From: Lingula anatina
Taxonomy: Eukaryota; Brachiopoda; Lingulata; Lingulida; Lingulidae
Assembly: GCF_001039355.2 (NCBI RefSeq)
Contig: NW_019775991.1
Coordinates: forward strand, 390,662-454,661
DNA length: 64,000 nt
Direction of reading: 5' to 3'
A program made the position numbers and the translations under genes. Below are positions 1 through 12,465 of the stretch, in pieces (position 1 is the first letter of the stretch; each line of letters begins with the position of its first letter). The notes below the pieces were generated by a model. It was not told the origin of the DNA. It made no database searches and saw only the letters and a list, made by a program, of their open reading frames with translations.

Positions 1-238
1 ATAATGATCGCAGTGTACAATGAGATTGCCCTGTTCTTTTGTCGACGGCGGTAAACATGTCCCGTAGCAAAGACGTGTTGCATACTTTTTTCAAAATCTT
101 ACTGTTTACCAAGCTTAAGTAACTTTTATAGTATAAGTATTCGCACAGGTATATGGAGGCAGAGTTTTAGGGAATAATCTGTACCTTGTTCAACATACCC
201 GGAAGATTGTTTTAAACATTGTTGTTGTCTAAACTTAC

Positions 239-351
239 TATGAAGACGCTTCTTCCAGCTCGGAAGCTGTAAGTGATGCGCAAGTGCCACCATTTTCACA
301 AGGACAGTATTCTATCACTGGCTGGTAGGTGCTCCTAGCGTCATTAGTGTC
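239..351 (-). CDS. Gene B exon: EGF-like, first part; last exon in window
   Basis: A 113-nt exon, [20 protein letters not shown] then [17 protein letters not shown]. It should be completed by an exon to the left of the window, as in gene A. Confidence 0.88.
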
Positions 352-3300
352 CTGAGGAAATACAGAAATGCAGTATTTATGAGTGAACAATGTTGAGCAA
401 ATAAGATATTTTGTTAGGAATGTACACCTGATATATATATTTATTACATGCAGTAACCTATATAACGACCAAAGTGCCTTATCTACAAATATAAAAATTT
501 CCAAAATTACTTCTCTCCAATGGCCTCCCATTTGTCGAAATAAATTTTACTGGTCTGTTTGCCTTTCCATCTCTCTGTCCGTTAAATTTTAATTATCTAT
601 TGATAATTAAACTTAGAAACAAATAAAAATATTTTTATCAGAGTAATAAATATATATATTAACGTGTGCAAAGTAAAGTTGTTTTTAAATTTCTTTCAAG
701 GTTTATGAAAAGACATCACCTTTCAAATTTGCAAAAGAAATCAATTTGCCCTCTCATACACGGACTACGCCACTACCTACATGTACATGCAGACGTGAAC
801 TGTACCTGTGCTATCAACTTCAAATTTAGCTCCTCCGAGATGGAATTGATGAGAATGTCCACGTTATATTCGTCGCCGGAAGCTTGCGATAGGTTGGCAG
901 AAGTAGAACCATTTGTCTCGAGCTGGCACGTAATTGTGTCACCATTGGCGTCTGACACGTTCGTTGTTATGGTGGTCAATACACCACGATCGACCTTGTG
1001 CGATCTTGGCCCGGTGATTTTTGGAGGGAAATTATCTATGAAAAAAAAAAGACAAAAGTATTTGCGAATATAAGCATTTTATTATCAAAGACGCGTTTTT
1101 CTAATGCTACTTGGCAAAATGGAAGCCTAGAACAGTTAATAAGAAATTTGGCGCCAAAATTATCTGGAAGAGATCCATATGTTTTAGTACGTGCGTTAAG
1201 AGTGGATAGCAGCGTATGTCGGTTAGTAAATGCTACTTCAATCACACAGTATTTCCGGAATTCAATCCGCGGTTTAGTAAGATAGTAATGGCTTCTTAAG
1301 CAATCATAAGAATCACTGAACTGATAGGCCTTCTCACAACAATTAAAATTGGGAAAACTTAATAAAAAAGATATCGGCCGTGTAGCACAGCCTTGTTTAT
1401 TCTGACAACATCTGGTGTCGTCTGGCGGAAACTCCCCATAGCGTCTTTTCCGTAGCAGTCTTGCCTTTCATTGTAAAGTTTTTACTAGTAACATTATTTA
1501 AGACCCATACGTTTTGTAGAACGCCACCTATTTAGGCTATATATATACGGCGTAATTAAATGACGTCATCTCACCTAAGTCTGAGGTAGCTCTGTCACTG
1601 GCAATTTTCTCACTGAGAGTTGCCTCGCCAAAACTGAGATCTCCGGTTTGGGCTGTATCAAAGAGGCATGACATATCAGATCCACAGAGGGCTTCAGCTG
1701 CCGCTTGGAGAGTAGCGTTAGCGAACGTTATGTTGTCAGTGAACATGGGTGTAAAGTCAGGGAAGTTGTAGATCTCATAGCTCTCGCCAGCCTGGTAGCA
1801 GAATATGGTTGTTTCGTTCGTGACCATCCCTGAGAAAAATTTGTACTTATGGGCAATAAGTAACGACAAGATTTATTATGAGGATTTTTTTAATTCGCGA
1901 GAAATCTAGAGTACTTCGATCATATTGTCACTTATTCCTATCACACAGTGTATTTCGACTATCATGTACTTATGGGCAATAAGTAACGACAAGATTTATT
2001 ATGAGGATTTTTTTAATTCGCGAGAAATCTAGAGTATTTCGATCATATTGTCACTTATTCCTATCACACAGTGTATTTCGACTATCATGACAATTTATTT
2101 TCAAATCCCGTGTTCAGATCTTGACATGTCTACCAGTATGTTATGCATTTTTATGACGCAATTAAATCCTTCCTTTGGCATATCCTTATGGCCTTAACTT
2201 AAAAATCTAACCTTTAATGAATTTTGTGATGGGCATGCCTACACAAAAAATATACTCATGCATCATTTCTCTTTTAAGATAATTCAACTATTAAAATAAT
2301 CCAAACGAAAATGCAAAAGAATGGTGTATATCAATACAGCTCAATACCACTTACACGTCATTCCAAACTGGTGGTATATATCACCTTCTGATGACGTCTC
2401 AGGTATTGGTGCACCGTTGCTAGGCGTGAGGTCATCACTTTTGTCGTTGTTAAACACGCCCATCAGGCCTTGAGTGCGGTTTTCAAAGGTTACAGGAACT
2501 GCGAAGCTTATCGATAATGCGCCCTACAGAAAAGTGCACAAAAATATAACTGGTTACCGCGCCGTAACTGATGAACCCCTGTATAATTCATATGATTTTA
2601 TAAAACTACTACCATAATGAATATCCGTTTTCCTGCGAAATCATTCGCTGAAAAAAGGATGTCTAAATGATAGTCAACAAAATATAATAAATTTATTACA
2701 GACCCTAGCTACAGATAGTGGGAATGCATGTGTTTAAACAGTAGCTAGTTAACGCAAGTCACCACAAGGGAAAAAAACATTTCCAGTCGTTACATATTTA
2801 ATTTTAATCATTAATTTCAGAGCTACTACACAGACACGTGTCCTGTACAAATACACGTTCGACAACATTGTTAGCATTCTAACGATACCTTAAGAGCTTT
2901 CGTAGATACGGTGATTCCGTTTTCATACGTTACTTGAAACGAATTATTCTCCGGACGGGAGAGAAGCACTGTATCAGACAGCAAAGAATGTGTGCTGGTA
3001 TCGTTGGTAAAGTTTCCAATGTCAATCATGGTGCAGTTTATAAAAACCTCCAGTTCTTCCTCAGTACCGTTTTTCAGGTTCACCTGAGTGAGACTGTGGT
3101 TGACAAGCTGTATTGCAACACTGGAGAAGACCGTAGCCTTTGAGGTGTCTGAAATGGATGCAGTGGGAATCACCAGAGGTAACCAAAAACAAAGTGCTGC
3201 TTGGAACCATATGAGACTGGGGAGTGTGCGAGAATCCCTGTGAGACAGGGGTCAAATTTATAGCCTTCTTACAAAGAAACACCCGAACATATCTTGAAAT

Positions 3301-6300
3301 TGTGTGCAATAATTTGAGACAACCATAAATATACAGGTACACTGTATATGTATCCGTGGCTATATTTAGTCAGTTTTTTCGCTGCCAAAACAGACCTAGC
3401 TAGTCTGACATTATCTCAGACCACATGCAATCTCCCCCACAAACCCAGTGAAATCTCATTTGGATGTCAGCTAATAAATTTTCGAGACTTTGGACTCTCT
3501 CGAGTAACTCCCGTTAATACACATCAAGGGTGTCACGTATGACGTCTCACAAAGTTGACAATGTACCTGACACCTTTCTCGTCCGTGCCTGAACTTGCAT
3601 CTCTCCGCTATCGACGTCCAGTAATGTAAACTCTCCCAGGCCGTTAAAGGTGTAGTTTAGTCCGTCCAAAGTAACGAGGTGAGGGTCTCCGCGATTGGTT
3701 CCTGCAAAGATATGACGTAACGACCAGAAATAAATTGTGACATCACACAATTGTGGCCTCAGCTTCAGTGTGGCGTGCGGGACAAAGTTTGGCGCACTCC
3801 CATATGTCACCTACAGAATGACCTAGGGTAAAGATAGTTACCCCCTAACAGCTTTACTAGGCGTGACAGTCATTTAAGCCGGTTGAGTTGATAGTAATTT
3901 AGTGAGACTCCCCAGGGAGATAGATCGATCCAAATATCTGTGGGAATGGTCCCTATGACTTAAGGAGTGGATTTTTCAATTATTGAACATTGTTCTTCCA
4001 GTGTTCTTTAACATAGGTCCTATTTTCTCAGTGACATAAGAGATAATCCTGAATAATCCTGCACATGTCGTATCTAAGACATATGTCGTCACGATCCGAT
4101 CAGAAAGAAATTGTAACATCACAAAAACGTATTGAAAAAATAAGAAAACATTGATCTCACTTTCCCCAAATAATAAAAAAAGTTATGTGTAAAAAAAACC
4201 AACTGGCCAGAGAATGCGTTATTGTGATTACTTGAAGGCAACCTTTTGTACATATCTACTGTTACTGCCACTGAAACGTGTCTTAAGAACCATGCATTCC
4301 CAAAACGGCATCGTACTAGCAGGATCGATCTAAATCCGAGGGGATTCTCGCTAAATTACATTCAGTTTAAGTGTGCACATAATGGAAAATTTAGCATGAA
4401 AATGGACCACGTTACGATGAAACAATATCAGAAAGACTCTCACGCCATCGTGGCGGATTGTATCCCTCGCAGTCGCTGGATGGTAGAAGAACGTAGAAAA
4501 GTTGGCACATGTTGGAACTCTCTATGCAGCATTTCTGATACCCGTATTCCTCTGAATTTGGTCTCTGCAAAAATTGAATGAAAGAGGTGCAATGGGATAC
4601 TTGTACTCAGCAAGTTACTGTAACAATCATTATAGTCTAAAATTTTTAAGTTATATATATGTTCTGCAAACAAGGATTAATTAAAAGGTGGGCAAAATTT
4701 GTGACTGAAGTCGGAGAAAACATTTTAATGAAACTTTTATTCAATTATCAGTGTAAACAATTTACCAAAGTATGAGGCACTTAGAGGCATTAGATTTATA
4801 ATCGCAAGTATTAATTAACTCATACTGTTCACATCCAGATTCACACTATGTTTGAGGTTGTGTGTTACTACAAGTAGTACCTCTAGTTGTCTTATTATTT
4901 ACCTAATGAAACCCAGGAAGATGAATTGTTTTTCACTTTTACGGAATGACAGCATAAATTACTAAATATAAATAAATAAATAAAAACTACCTAATGGGTC
5001 AGCTGGTATCATCTGTACAAAATAAATAAATAAATAAATAAGTAAATAAATAAATAAATAAATACTACCTAATGGGTCAGCTGGTATCATGTGCTACAGA
5101 TTTTTTTTTTTTTTTTTTTACATTAAAATCACATACAGAGGGTATACTCACTGTGTCGTCCACCACATGTCCTCCATTTGGACTACCGACCAGGAGAGAA
5201 CCATAAGATTGCCACCAATATGAGTAACAACATCTCCGCCTCAAATTATTTATCCGGAAAGCAGTTCGGAAGCATATTTTATCTCTAGTATAGTCCTGGA
5301 TGCTCAACTTGAAACGAAACCTGGGGACAGAATCACCAATTGAAAAAAGTGACAATACCATATAGCCTATAATATAACTAATGGTGGAGAGGAACATGTC
5401 CATTCCAAGCTTAAAATGTCCACACTAAATTATACCTTAAGTTACACATTCTTTCTTTCAAAAGGGTAATTAAATAGCGTTAAGCAGCTTCGGTAGGCGT
5501 GACGGACATCTAAGCCACTTAAGCAGAAAGCAATTTAGCGAGAAACCACTAGGGATGGATCGATCCTGTTAGATCGACCTAGGAATGGTAACCCAGTTTT
5601 AAAGTTCTATGGTCAGTCGAGAAACTGTTTGGTCCATGATGTTTTTGATGCTGCTTTGCAAGGGGGCTTGCCAGACAATTAAGCTGATTACAATGATTGC
5701 GCCTTTGCGAGAATCCCCGCTGGGACAGATCTATCCTGCTAGCATGATAAGGTAATGGGAACGTAGGGTAGTATTCCTTTAAATTTTCGTCCATACAGTA
5801 GAATATCTAAAAATGCCAGGGCTTGTTTGTTTCATTTACCTTCAAAATAAGGAACCACAAATGGTTTCTGTCCTTACCATAAGTCCCGCCAGGCTTGGTT
5901 CATGCTGCATGGACATGGCTCCAAATTAACCATACTGAGTTTCTCCGAGTAATGTGCATATTCTTTCTTTGCCCATTGATAGCATTGCAAAGGAGCTGTT
6001 CCCTGACCACTGTTTTCTTCCAGGCGAAACATCCAGATACCTGCCTCACCTGAAGAAAAAATATGTCCCTCAGTAATACGAGTAACTTCCTGTCTGACAT
6101 CGAGGAAAAATAACGTGCAACATTATGATAACCTACTATTTATTTTGAGTAATTCATGAAAAAATTCCAAATAAGAAGCGATTAAAAATGTGTCGACATT
6201 CATTGATCGAATGTTCATTTTAATTTTAAGGAATAGGCATGTAAGCAGGGGTTCAAGGGGGGTACAAAATGAACGCTCTTTGGGCTGGAAAAGGTCCATT

Positions 6301-9300
6301 CTTTAATCTACTGTAAGTTTTATGCCTTTTTTCAAAGTGGTAAACTAAGGGGTAAAAAGCTCACACTAGTAATAGAATGCCATTTGAAATTGTTGACTAA
6401 AGACCTGGAGAAATAATGTTGTAAATTGTTGCCTAGAAACCTGAAAGTACTCGTCATCTCTTTTTTTTCTTTATTTTCCAGTTTTTGGATCAAATTATGT
6501 GGCAATCTTTTGTACCGGTATTTCCCACAACTGTATCCAAGTCCGCCATGACGCTTTTCCCAGTAGTTTGCATATTGTAGTAGGTGTTCTGGCGGTCATC
6601 ACTTCCGTCCCCCGCGCTGTATCCCGCCACTGGCATCCCGTACCGTATGGAGGAGGACACAAATTTTTCAAAGATGGCCTTGGTGTAATCTGTAAGAATG
6701 AGAAGTCTTTCATGAATGGGTCAAGCAAAAACTGTCTTATCTTACTAAGAGTGCTCAGCGTTTGACTGTCACAAAAACACAAAGCCTTGTAATACTCGAC
6801 ATAACTTTAAATTCTGCATGAATATATGGCCAAATACGAGGAAATAACATCCGGGACGCCGTACAGAGCTTTAGGAAAAATGGCGCGAAACGCGCAGCTT
6901 TAGCAAAAATCGTAAATATTTTCATATTTATCACAGGACCCAAATCTTGGAAGTAATGATGGAAAACAAACAGCGAGGTTAAGTTGTTTCCCGTTTTGGA
7001 CCGTGTGAGCGGTGTGACCTGACCTCCCTACTTTAACGATTATTCAGCTCATAATTCAAAACAAAAAGATGACCCAACTTTGATGTGAATGCTCGTTCAA
7101 TACTCACCTTCGTAAAACCAGTTTATATCTGGATATATGAACTTGACAAAGGCAAACTGGCCGTCAGTCATCAGGACGGCTTGGAAGTTATTGACCTGGG
7201 AAGAAAATGTATGCAGTGAAAAATGAGCGCACGGTTTGTGAATTGCATCACGTGTAGAAGAGTGATGATAATATAATTATTCATATTTGCTTACTTTCTT
7301 TCCTTTTTATTTTCGGAGAGGCTTTTGAGCTGTAGGATAAGTAGTGTATGAACGCCGTCAGTAAGGATAATGCAAATTGAACAAAATGAAATATTATCAA
7401 ACTATAATAATCAGCAGCTTATTAGAAAATCCCAATCACAAAGTTTTCGTGAATTTTTAATTATTTGCCAGAGATACAAGGACCTCTGACATTACCCTAC
7501 GTATATCACCACACGTTTGTTATGCGCTGAAGTACAATATTTACTGCATATTGTATTTTCAACATTTTATATTCAAAATGTGCAGTAAAATGTTAAGTAA
7601 TACAGTAAACCATTTCTTGAAATTCTAAAAACGACAGCATCATAGGATCTTCAAACACATTTTTGACCAGTTGTACATAATATAACTCCGCAAGCCCTGT
7701 GATAACATCACCATAGTGGTCAATCTTATCCCACCGTTTACCCGCCCATCACCATGGTAACCAAGTCAAGCGTGCCATAGTAAACAGTGGGAATTGTTAG
7801 AAACACTGCCTGCAGGTACTGTACAGGTACTATATAGTCAAGGCATCACAACTGAATAGCACTACATTCGGATGAAATATTATAATTCTCTTACCGGCAT
7901 ATTCTGTACCCTGGTGGAGCCGCAGTAAGATCGGTAACGATAATAATAATAATAGTACCAGCGCCAGCGGTAGCAGTCGCTGACGTAAGGCGGGAGGTTG
8001 GTCCACGTGACCACCATTACCCAGGTGGGGGCGAATTCTGGAAGAAGGAAAATGAGTGTATATGACGTCAGCTGATTTATATTATGTTTTCTTAAATTTA
8101 TAAATTTTGCAAAATTTGAATTTTTGGAAGGAATGATAATATTACAAACAGATTTGGATTTGGGAAAGCCGCGCGTTTATGATCTGAGATAGAGATAGCT
8201 AGAGCCAATATCGAAAAGGAAAGTGAATATTCCTCCAACCGTACTTAGAAATATGTGCACTTGACTTAACTTCAATATTTGTGTTAAAAACAATTGAAAT
8301 ATTAGTTATCATTCTACCCATTTGTAATTCAATCACCTGTGAGTGGTTGCTTATATATTTGGGTGTAATGTTTAACATCGGCCGTAGCTCGGGCAATGAT
8401 GGCTTCTGTCCCAGGCTTCCCGTCATTCATCTCATACACTTGATAATACACCAGCTGAAATGATGGAAATATTTCAACGGGCAACCTGTTATCATTTCTA
8501 TTCAATCACAAAAACAATGAGTTTTCAGTGCCGGTGGAAGCACTTTTTAAGAGGGGGGTTAATAACTTCAAATAATTAGAGGCGGAGAATGGATCAAGGC
8601 AAAAGTATGTTCTTGAAGTTGAAGATCAGTTCACATTATTATTACTATAATTGTCATAATTATGATAAATATTATTATTATTATTGTTGTTGTTGTTTTT
8701 ATTATAATTATCATTATTATTTAAATATCAACGATTATAAAAGAGTTACCGTCTTATTCCTATTCACACTGAATCGTGAAAATAAAGTGGCGTCACTGCG
8801 GCCCCAAAACGGTGCGATCTGAGCATAGCGGTTCATCCAGTAACGTGTGCCAAAGCGCCACGGCATGCGAAGTTTCCATTCGTGTTTGAACTGTAGAACG
8901 CCATTGTTGCAGATCTGAAGGAAAAAAGAAGATGTACTTGGATATTTTCATAAATATAAATAATAATTCATTCATAAAATAAATACCAGATTTCAGAAAT
9001 ATTTGTCTCCGCATTACTTTAAAATCACAGAGATGAAATTTTAGTGCATCAATATTTTAGGCTCATACATGTGTTTTGGCTCTGACATATGAAAACTACC
9101 AAACGAAAACCCACTTGAGACGGTTTCACATGCATTATCAGATTATCAACTTCAAATACGTAGGTAACAAACTCCTTTGAAAAAAAAAAAAGAAATAAAA
9201 GTATGAGTTTTAAGAGAAAGACTTATGCGTTATTTTTCTTATTGGATGTTTGGCGCCAAAAAATAATGTCAATCTTTTAATTTCATTAATTCTAATAAAT

Positions 9301-12300
9301 GATGCCTCCGATGCATTTAACGTGTTCGAATACTATATTTGCGTTAGTTAAAAAGTATCGCGGAGCTTACTAGAAATTCAGCAATTAGAAATTATTTTTC
9401 AACATTTTATGGAATCTTGCATCATTATATCCAAATTCTTCTCAGGGCACAGTGCGTGGTTCAAAATGTCGCCATGAGAAAGTAACACATAAAACGGCCA
9501 GCAACTAACGGTTTCTGCTGTCTAGCCGTCTAAGTACTGTATTAACGAGTGGTCGATACCAAAATGGACAATTATTTTACTTACATGAACGTTGTAATGT
9601 CGTCCGTTGAAGAAGGGAAACCCTGCCCTGAGTAACTTCACCCTTAGGCAGACATCATCATAGTTCCGCCACCTTCTATTAATCCAAGACAAGTCCAACC
9701 GGTTCAAGTCGTCCTGTGTATTGTTGTCCCCAGCGTTTTTTCCAAAGGGGTACAGCCGTGTGTCTTCCCACCATTCGATTTCTGACAATAAAACTCTCAG
9801 ATAAAAAGGAATTACAGTCTCAGCAATCATAGTATAATATCAAAGCGTTATACTAGACACTAACCTACGATCCAAATTTTTAAGAGTTGGGATTAATCGA
9901 AGTTCTTTTTCTCTCCTGATGACTGTCTAATTCAACTATCTCTGCTTGTACATAAAATAACATTATACCTTAATCACCCTAGGGGCTGATAAATTCTTTT
10001 TATATTTATAGATTTTTTTTGCATTCTACAATACTGAAAGCATTCATTCCAAATATTCAGAACCATTATTGTGGTCGACCGGAATGTTTGTATTTGACCA
10101 GAACCTTCAAAGAGCATTAATTCTAAGCGGAAAAATATGTACTGGCATCCCAAGTGTACTGGTATCATACATGCACTATGATTTTACTCTTAATATTTTA
10201 TCACATTCCAGCCACATTTAAAAGGAGCATGATTACTAATATTTCAACTGATAAAAGGAGCTAGGGCACAAAACTATTGGGTCCGACCACAAGATTTAAC
10301 CATAATTTTCTGAGCGGCTTGATCATTCTTTGTTCACTAATCTGACATCCACCCATTTTAAAAAACTCACGGTAGACGAACGTGACATTTGTGTCCTATT
10401 ATAAAGCATGCACGATTGGCATTTCTTCATCTACTTACCTCGACAAGTGTGACGGTCGGCTGACAGCGTGAAACCAGCGTCGTTACATTCACACTTGTAG
10501 GAGCCGTAGGTGTTAATGCAAACGTCACCACAACCACCGTTATTGACAGCGCATTCGTTTATATCTGCAATATACAGTATCAAAATATTGTCAATGTGAC
10601 TTCATATCGAACATTTCTTTTCAGATGTTCAAGAGTGAATATGTCCCCAAAGTCGGTGAGTATAACTTTGCATCAGATTTTGCGTGTTTTGGAAGTGACA
10701 AAATTATGGGACGTTTTGTTCTTTTCTTCAAACTTACTGTGGGACCAGGGCGGTCAAGACTAACGCTTTGGATTATCTGCACCCTTCTTTACTCATGACG
10801 GTCGTTATTCGAATATTGCAATTGTACTTATTTATATCTGTATGCAGGTATGCAGTAGGATCATTAATCAAAATTTTGTTTCCACAACAGACAGAAAGCC
10901 CTTTTAAGAGCTTTCGCACCTCCTAATGCATAAAACTATGAAATTGTTGGAAAGAAAGTGTTCCAGCAACAAAAGAAGACCCATTTTCTGTACAAATAAT
11001 AATGAATTAAGTATAAACTAGGTATGAAACCAGGCTAATATAAGATAGACATCTTATTTAAAAACCTTCACAGCAAATGAAAGTGGCTTTTAAGGTTAAC
11101 AGTGACTTGATCGATCCTTGCTCACAACAGTTGCAAAGGGAAAAAATACTGAGAGCCATTCATTTGTAAAAACAATGGTCATCAAAGTTAGCTTTAGTAA
11201 TACATTTAGTAATACATTAATAATACAAGTTCACGGTAGACGTACGTGACATATGTGTCCGTTTATAAAGCATATACAATTGCCATTCCTTCATCTACTT
11301 ACCTCGACAAGTGTGACGGTTGGCTGACAGAGTAAAACCAGGGTCCCTACATTCACAGTAGTAGGAGCCGTGGGTGTTAATGCAAGTGTCCCTACACCCG
11401 TCGTTTTCGAGAGCGCATTCATCTATATCTGCAATATACAGGATGAAAAATGTTGCAAACATAGGAAAAAATATCATAAAAACACTTTCCAAATTTTAAC
11501 GAATATGCAGAATGTGGCTCGGTTACCAAACGGATTATTTTTTTTTTCGAGAGAGAAAGAGAGAGAGAGAGCTACTCGAGCAATTTGATTTTGTTTTTCA
11601 AAAGGTAACCATATGCTAAACTTGGTGCTTTTATCCTCCGTGTCACGATTTTTTCATTAAGCCACCTCACTTAAATCATTATAATTTTACAAACAAAACT
11701 TATTTGAGAGTCCGTTAGAGCGTCCTGACTGGCAGTTTGTACTGCACGTTCTCTTCCCTAATCAGCTCCCAATTGCGATTAACAATTTTTGAGTACATTC
11801 AAATCACAGTTAAACTCCACTGGCAGACGTAGTACATTACCTTTACAACTTATCGTTTTGTAGTCATATCGGTACCCATATGGACACACTGGTCTGTTAC
11901 AGTCAAGGCAGGGGGGAACCTCTGATAGATAATTAAATTTTACTTTAACGTTTATGTTCATTTGATTATGTGTTTTGTTTATAATACCATTATTCATAAT
12001 TCCATATATATACCCATTGGTAAAAAGGGTCCAGCTGCGTTTCATGACACATTACCAACAGATCTGGGGGCAGTCATTTTTTTCTGTTGATTTTGGCTAA
12101 TATGTATATCTTAAAAGCAGTAACATTTATGTTATTCTATCTGATAAGGGAAAGATTAATATAACTTTGCATTACAAAATGTCTTACCAAAACAATAGGA
12201 TTGTGGGCATGCCACCGTCGGACTTAGATAGTAGACCGTAAAGAGTGTGCAATTCTTAATTTGCACTGGCAGCAAGGACTCACAGCAGCTGTCAGGAGAC

Positions 12301-12423
12301 CCAACGCATGCTTCTAATGATACCATGGTACCCGCTGGTATAGACGTGTTGGCTGAAACGAAAAAATGCAGGAAACATGTTTAAGATATATAGAGAAAAT
12401 TAGAGATCCTTCCGCATACACCA

Positions 12424-12465
<42 letters not shown>

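Noticed and set aside
8589-8822. Small plus-strand frame with Tyr and Cys runs
   Set aside because: Product of ATT/GTT low-complexity sequence overlapping the NIDO exon of gene B on the other strand.
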